Part shown: piece by piece, positions 63,001 through 64,000 of the stretch | Position numbering within the stretch: position 1 is the first letter of the stretch | Layout: each line of letters starts with the position of its first letter | Assembly: GCF_014650775.1 (NCBI RefSeq) | Contig: NZ_BMVP01000010.1 | Coordinates: forward strand, 1 to 64,000 | From: Streptomyces cirratus | GTDB lineage: Bacteria; Actinomycetota; Actinomycetes; Streptomycetales; Streptomycetaceae | Reading direction: 5' to 3' | Length of the DNA stretch: 64,000 nucleotides | Translations under genes and position numbers: made by a program | Notes under the pieces: generated by a model | Databases searched by the model: none | What the model was told of the DNA's origin: nothing | Seen by the model: only the letters and a program-made list of their open reading frames with translations

Positions 63001-64000
63001 TCCGTGGGGGTCCGCGGGGCCCGGTGGACGCGGTCGGCGAGGTCGGGCGCGGGCAGGGCCGACCGGTCCAGCGTGCCGTGCGCCGTCAGCGGCATCCGGT
63101 CGAGGACCGTGAAGGCGGCGGGCACCAGGTGGTCGGGCAGCCGTGCGGAGACGAAGCGCCGCAGCTCGGCCCCGTGCCCGCCGCCGCGGACGCCGCCGTC
63201 CTCGCCGCCGCCGAGCACGACGTAGGCCACCAGGCACGGGCTGCCGCAGCGGCCCTCGCGGGTGACGGCCACGGCTTGGGAGACGCCCGGATGGGCCATC
63301 AGCGCGGCCTCCACCACCGCCGGTTCGATGCGCAGCCCGCGCACTGTGGCCTGCGCCTCGGCGGGTCCGATGACCTCCAGCCCTCCGTCCGCGTTCCACC
63401 GCGCCAGGTCGCCCGTCCGGTACATCCGCCCACCGGCCGGGCCGAAGGGGTCCGCGACGAACTGCCGGGCCGTCGCGCCGGGCCGGCCGAGGTGGCCGCG
63501 GCCCGCGGCGCCGCCGACGTACAGCTCACCGACCGCCCCCGGCGGTACCGGTGCCAGGCCCGGTCCGAGTACGTACGTCCGTACGCCGGTGGCGTCCGGC
63601 CCGTGCTCGGGGACCTCGGGCAGGCAGAAGGCGTCGGCCCGGCCGTAGGCGTTGACCACCCGTACGCCCGGGACGGCGGCCCGCGCCCGTTCCACCAGCC
63701 ACGCGGGCAGCGGCTCTGCGCTGAACACCAGCGCCCGTACGCCGGTTTCGGCCGGGATCCGGTCCGCCAGTGCCGCGAACGCGGACGGAGTCGTGCTGAT
63801 CACCTGCGCGGACCGGCCGCGCCTGTGCGCCGGCACCTCTGTCCCGTCACCCACTTCGACGCTGCCTCCGTTGCAAAGCGGCGTGAGGACCTCGTACAGC
63901 CAGGCGTCGGAGCAGGGCGGGGAACCGGCGAGCATCCGCCGGCCGGCGAGGACGCCGAGGCGCCGGGTCAGCCGGCGCACGCCGTCGGCCAGGTTCCGGT
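60024..64000 (-). CDS. Non-ribosomal peptide synthetase, 3' part (A-PCP-E-C-like), cut by the window edge
   Basis: The frame stays open to the end of the window, so the N-terminus lies outside. From the N-terminal side it has the second part of an adenylation domain (A7 YRTGDL near 63415), a carrier domain (AGGDSIRSVQ, Ser codon 62913-62915), an epimerization domain (HHLVADAASW at about 62347; TVGPFTAAFPV; PQIGFGYLRGF) and a final condensation-like domain, with no thioesterase. The adenylation motifs are altered: A5 reads NAYGRADAF, A8 GPAEAQATVRG, and A10 has HGTLDR where a catalytic Lys is expected. The last domain has AHPALFDD in place of HHxxxDG. Confidence 0.88.
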   Translation of the reverse strand, partial: RNLADGVRRLTRRLGVLAGRRMLAGSPPCSDAWLYEVLTPLCNGGSVEVGDGTEVPAHRRGRSAQVISTTPSAFAALADRIPAETGVRALVFSAEPLPAWLVERARAAVPGVRVVNAYGRADAFCLPEVPEHGPDATGVRTYVLGPGLAPVPPGAVGELYVGGAAGRGHLGRPGATARQFVADPFGPAGGRMYRTGDLARWNADGGLEVIGPAEAQATVRGLRIEPAVVEAALMAHPGVSQAVAVTREGRCGSPCLVAYVVLGGGEDGGVRGGGHGAELRRFVSARLPDHLVPAAFTVLDRMPLTAHGTLDRSALPAPDLADRVHRAPRTPTEEVLAEAVGEVLGLQRVGVDEDFFLAGGDSIRSVQAAARARARGADVTPKEIFEHRTVADLAVVADGRTRGTAQPDEPEGDGTGWMPLPPAARELLGRGGGTDRLARAQLLELPLELDLFTLMATLGAVLDRHDVLRSRLVQDPEPGLRVEPAGLVSPASLVRRIPCGGPWDDALIAAELDAAAGRLDPAAGVMAQFVWFDRSAVGRGGTGRLLVVLHHLVADAASWRILLPDLADAWARSRCGVPSLPRAGTSVRRWAHALERQAADPALVAGLPAWREVLAAPDTLLGSRRPDPAVDVAATVETVRVRVPAAVGEPVLTTVPAVFRCRAEDVLLTALTLALAHWRRGRGDAQTSSLIRLEGDGRTPDAAPGDGPGRTVGPFTAAFPVRLDVGGIDLDDALAGGPAAGRALKSVKEQLRTVPDGGTGYGLLRHLNPRTAAELAAHPEPQIGFGYLRGFGADDMPVGLRGLGWVPAADADEPDPAPDGQAPAPSALEIGARATGGDAGTELTARFSFPAGVLSAAEVSELAALWVTALAGLARHARQPGAGGLTPSDVPLVAAAQAEIEGWEARYGRLAEVWPVPAVQSAVLRAAGPAGSPSAVHPVQLVIPVEGRVDPVRMRAAGQALAERHPTLRAGFVTAATGDLLQVVPGDVPLPWRYLDLAGADEAVRDAESGRLLAAERAARFDPLVPPLVRLALIGLGDRARLVVTAHPALFDDRSATVLMKDLARLYGVGGDASLLAAAPGYGDHLSRLLRAGAPARAVPRAAGPADGSGTGSIEVEVAAGDALGLSRSAAELGITPDTLVRGAWAILLARLGGSRDVVFGVSDPGRPAEVPGAQELVGLFARTVPVRVSYGPGETVGQLLRALERGPGHGPTRPFDSLVVHEPCPDGPDGPDGPCGTTTAAGITLKGVRTLGCSPYPLTLRVAGPGTRFTLEFRCDSYGRSTVEAIAASFARVLRQVRTDPQVPVDAVEVGDVREARERAAAG

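Overview
The window reads as chromosomal DNA of a Streptomyces or a close relative. It is very GC-rich with strong third-position GC, many starts are GTG or TTG, and stop/start codons often overlap by 4 nt inside operons. WhiJ-type XRE, DUF2637 and SepF-like families are present. No rRNA, tRNA, CRISPR array, insertion sequence or phage gene was seen.

Region 1 (about 1.6-21.6 kb) is the most coherent block and looks like a collagen/hydroxyproline utilisation regulon. It encodes a secreted M9 collagenase, a five-gene oligopeptide ABC transporter, a DPP-IV-like S9 peptidase, a Xaa-Pro aminopeptidase, an HcnABC-type D-hydroxyproline dehydrogenase, a hydroxyproline 2-epimerase, a second proline-racemase-family protein, a DapA-family deaminase, a pyrroline-2-carboxylate reductase-like protein and an FCD-type GntR regulator. 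I found eight copies of a 14-nt operator-like inverted repeat (consensus TGTGA-N4-TNACA) at the promoters of these units, including the regulator's own. The collagenase and transporter promoters share a 31-nt segment with one mismatch, and each has two operators 20 bp apart. Secreted proteolysis, peptide import, peptide trimming and imino-acid catabolism thus appear to answer to one regulator. The final alpha-ketoglutarate semialdehyde dehydrogenase is not in the window.

Region 2 (21.6-25.1 kb) holds small Streptomyces-type genes: a lipoprotein-like ORF, a DUF2637 membrane protein with a small partner, an XRE regulator and a secreted Asn/Trp/Gly-repeat protein.

Region 3 (25.2-33.4 kb) is an aryl-CoA cluster best read as aerobic 2-aminobenzoyl-CoA (anthranilate) degradation: CoA ligase, fused monooxygenase/reductase, acyl-CoA dehydrogenase, enoyl-CoA hydratase, RidA and a PaaX regulator.

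Region 4 (33.4-45 kb) carries arginine deiminase and ornithine carbamoyltransferase, a secreted protein, a decayed Hen1-Pnkp RNA-repair operon (nonsense codon, deletions and frameshifts), homocysteine methyltransferase, an LLM oxidoreductase, and an ATPase/MazG/DUF6099-like/SepF group.

Region 5 (45-53.3 kb) is an organosulfur operon (TauD-type dioxygenase, SsuE-like reductase, SsuABC-like transporter, flavin monooxygenase). Its upstream region contains a possible Cys-containing leader ORF and a ~160-bp imperfect tandem duplication.

Region 6 (53.3-64 kb) has methylmalonyl-CoA mutase (mutA-mutB) with its GTPase chaperone meaB, an asparaginase divergent from an Lrp/AsnC regulator, and the 3' part of an NRPS gene cut by the window edge, whose adenylation and last condensation-like domains lack key catalytic residues.
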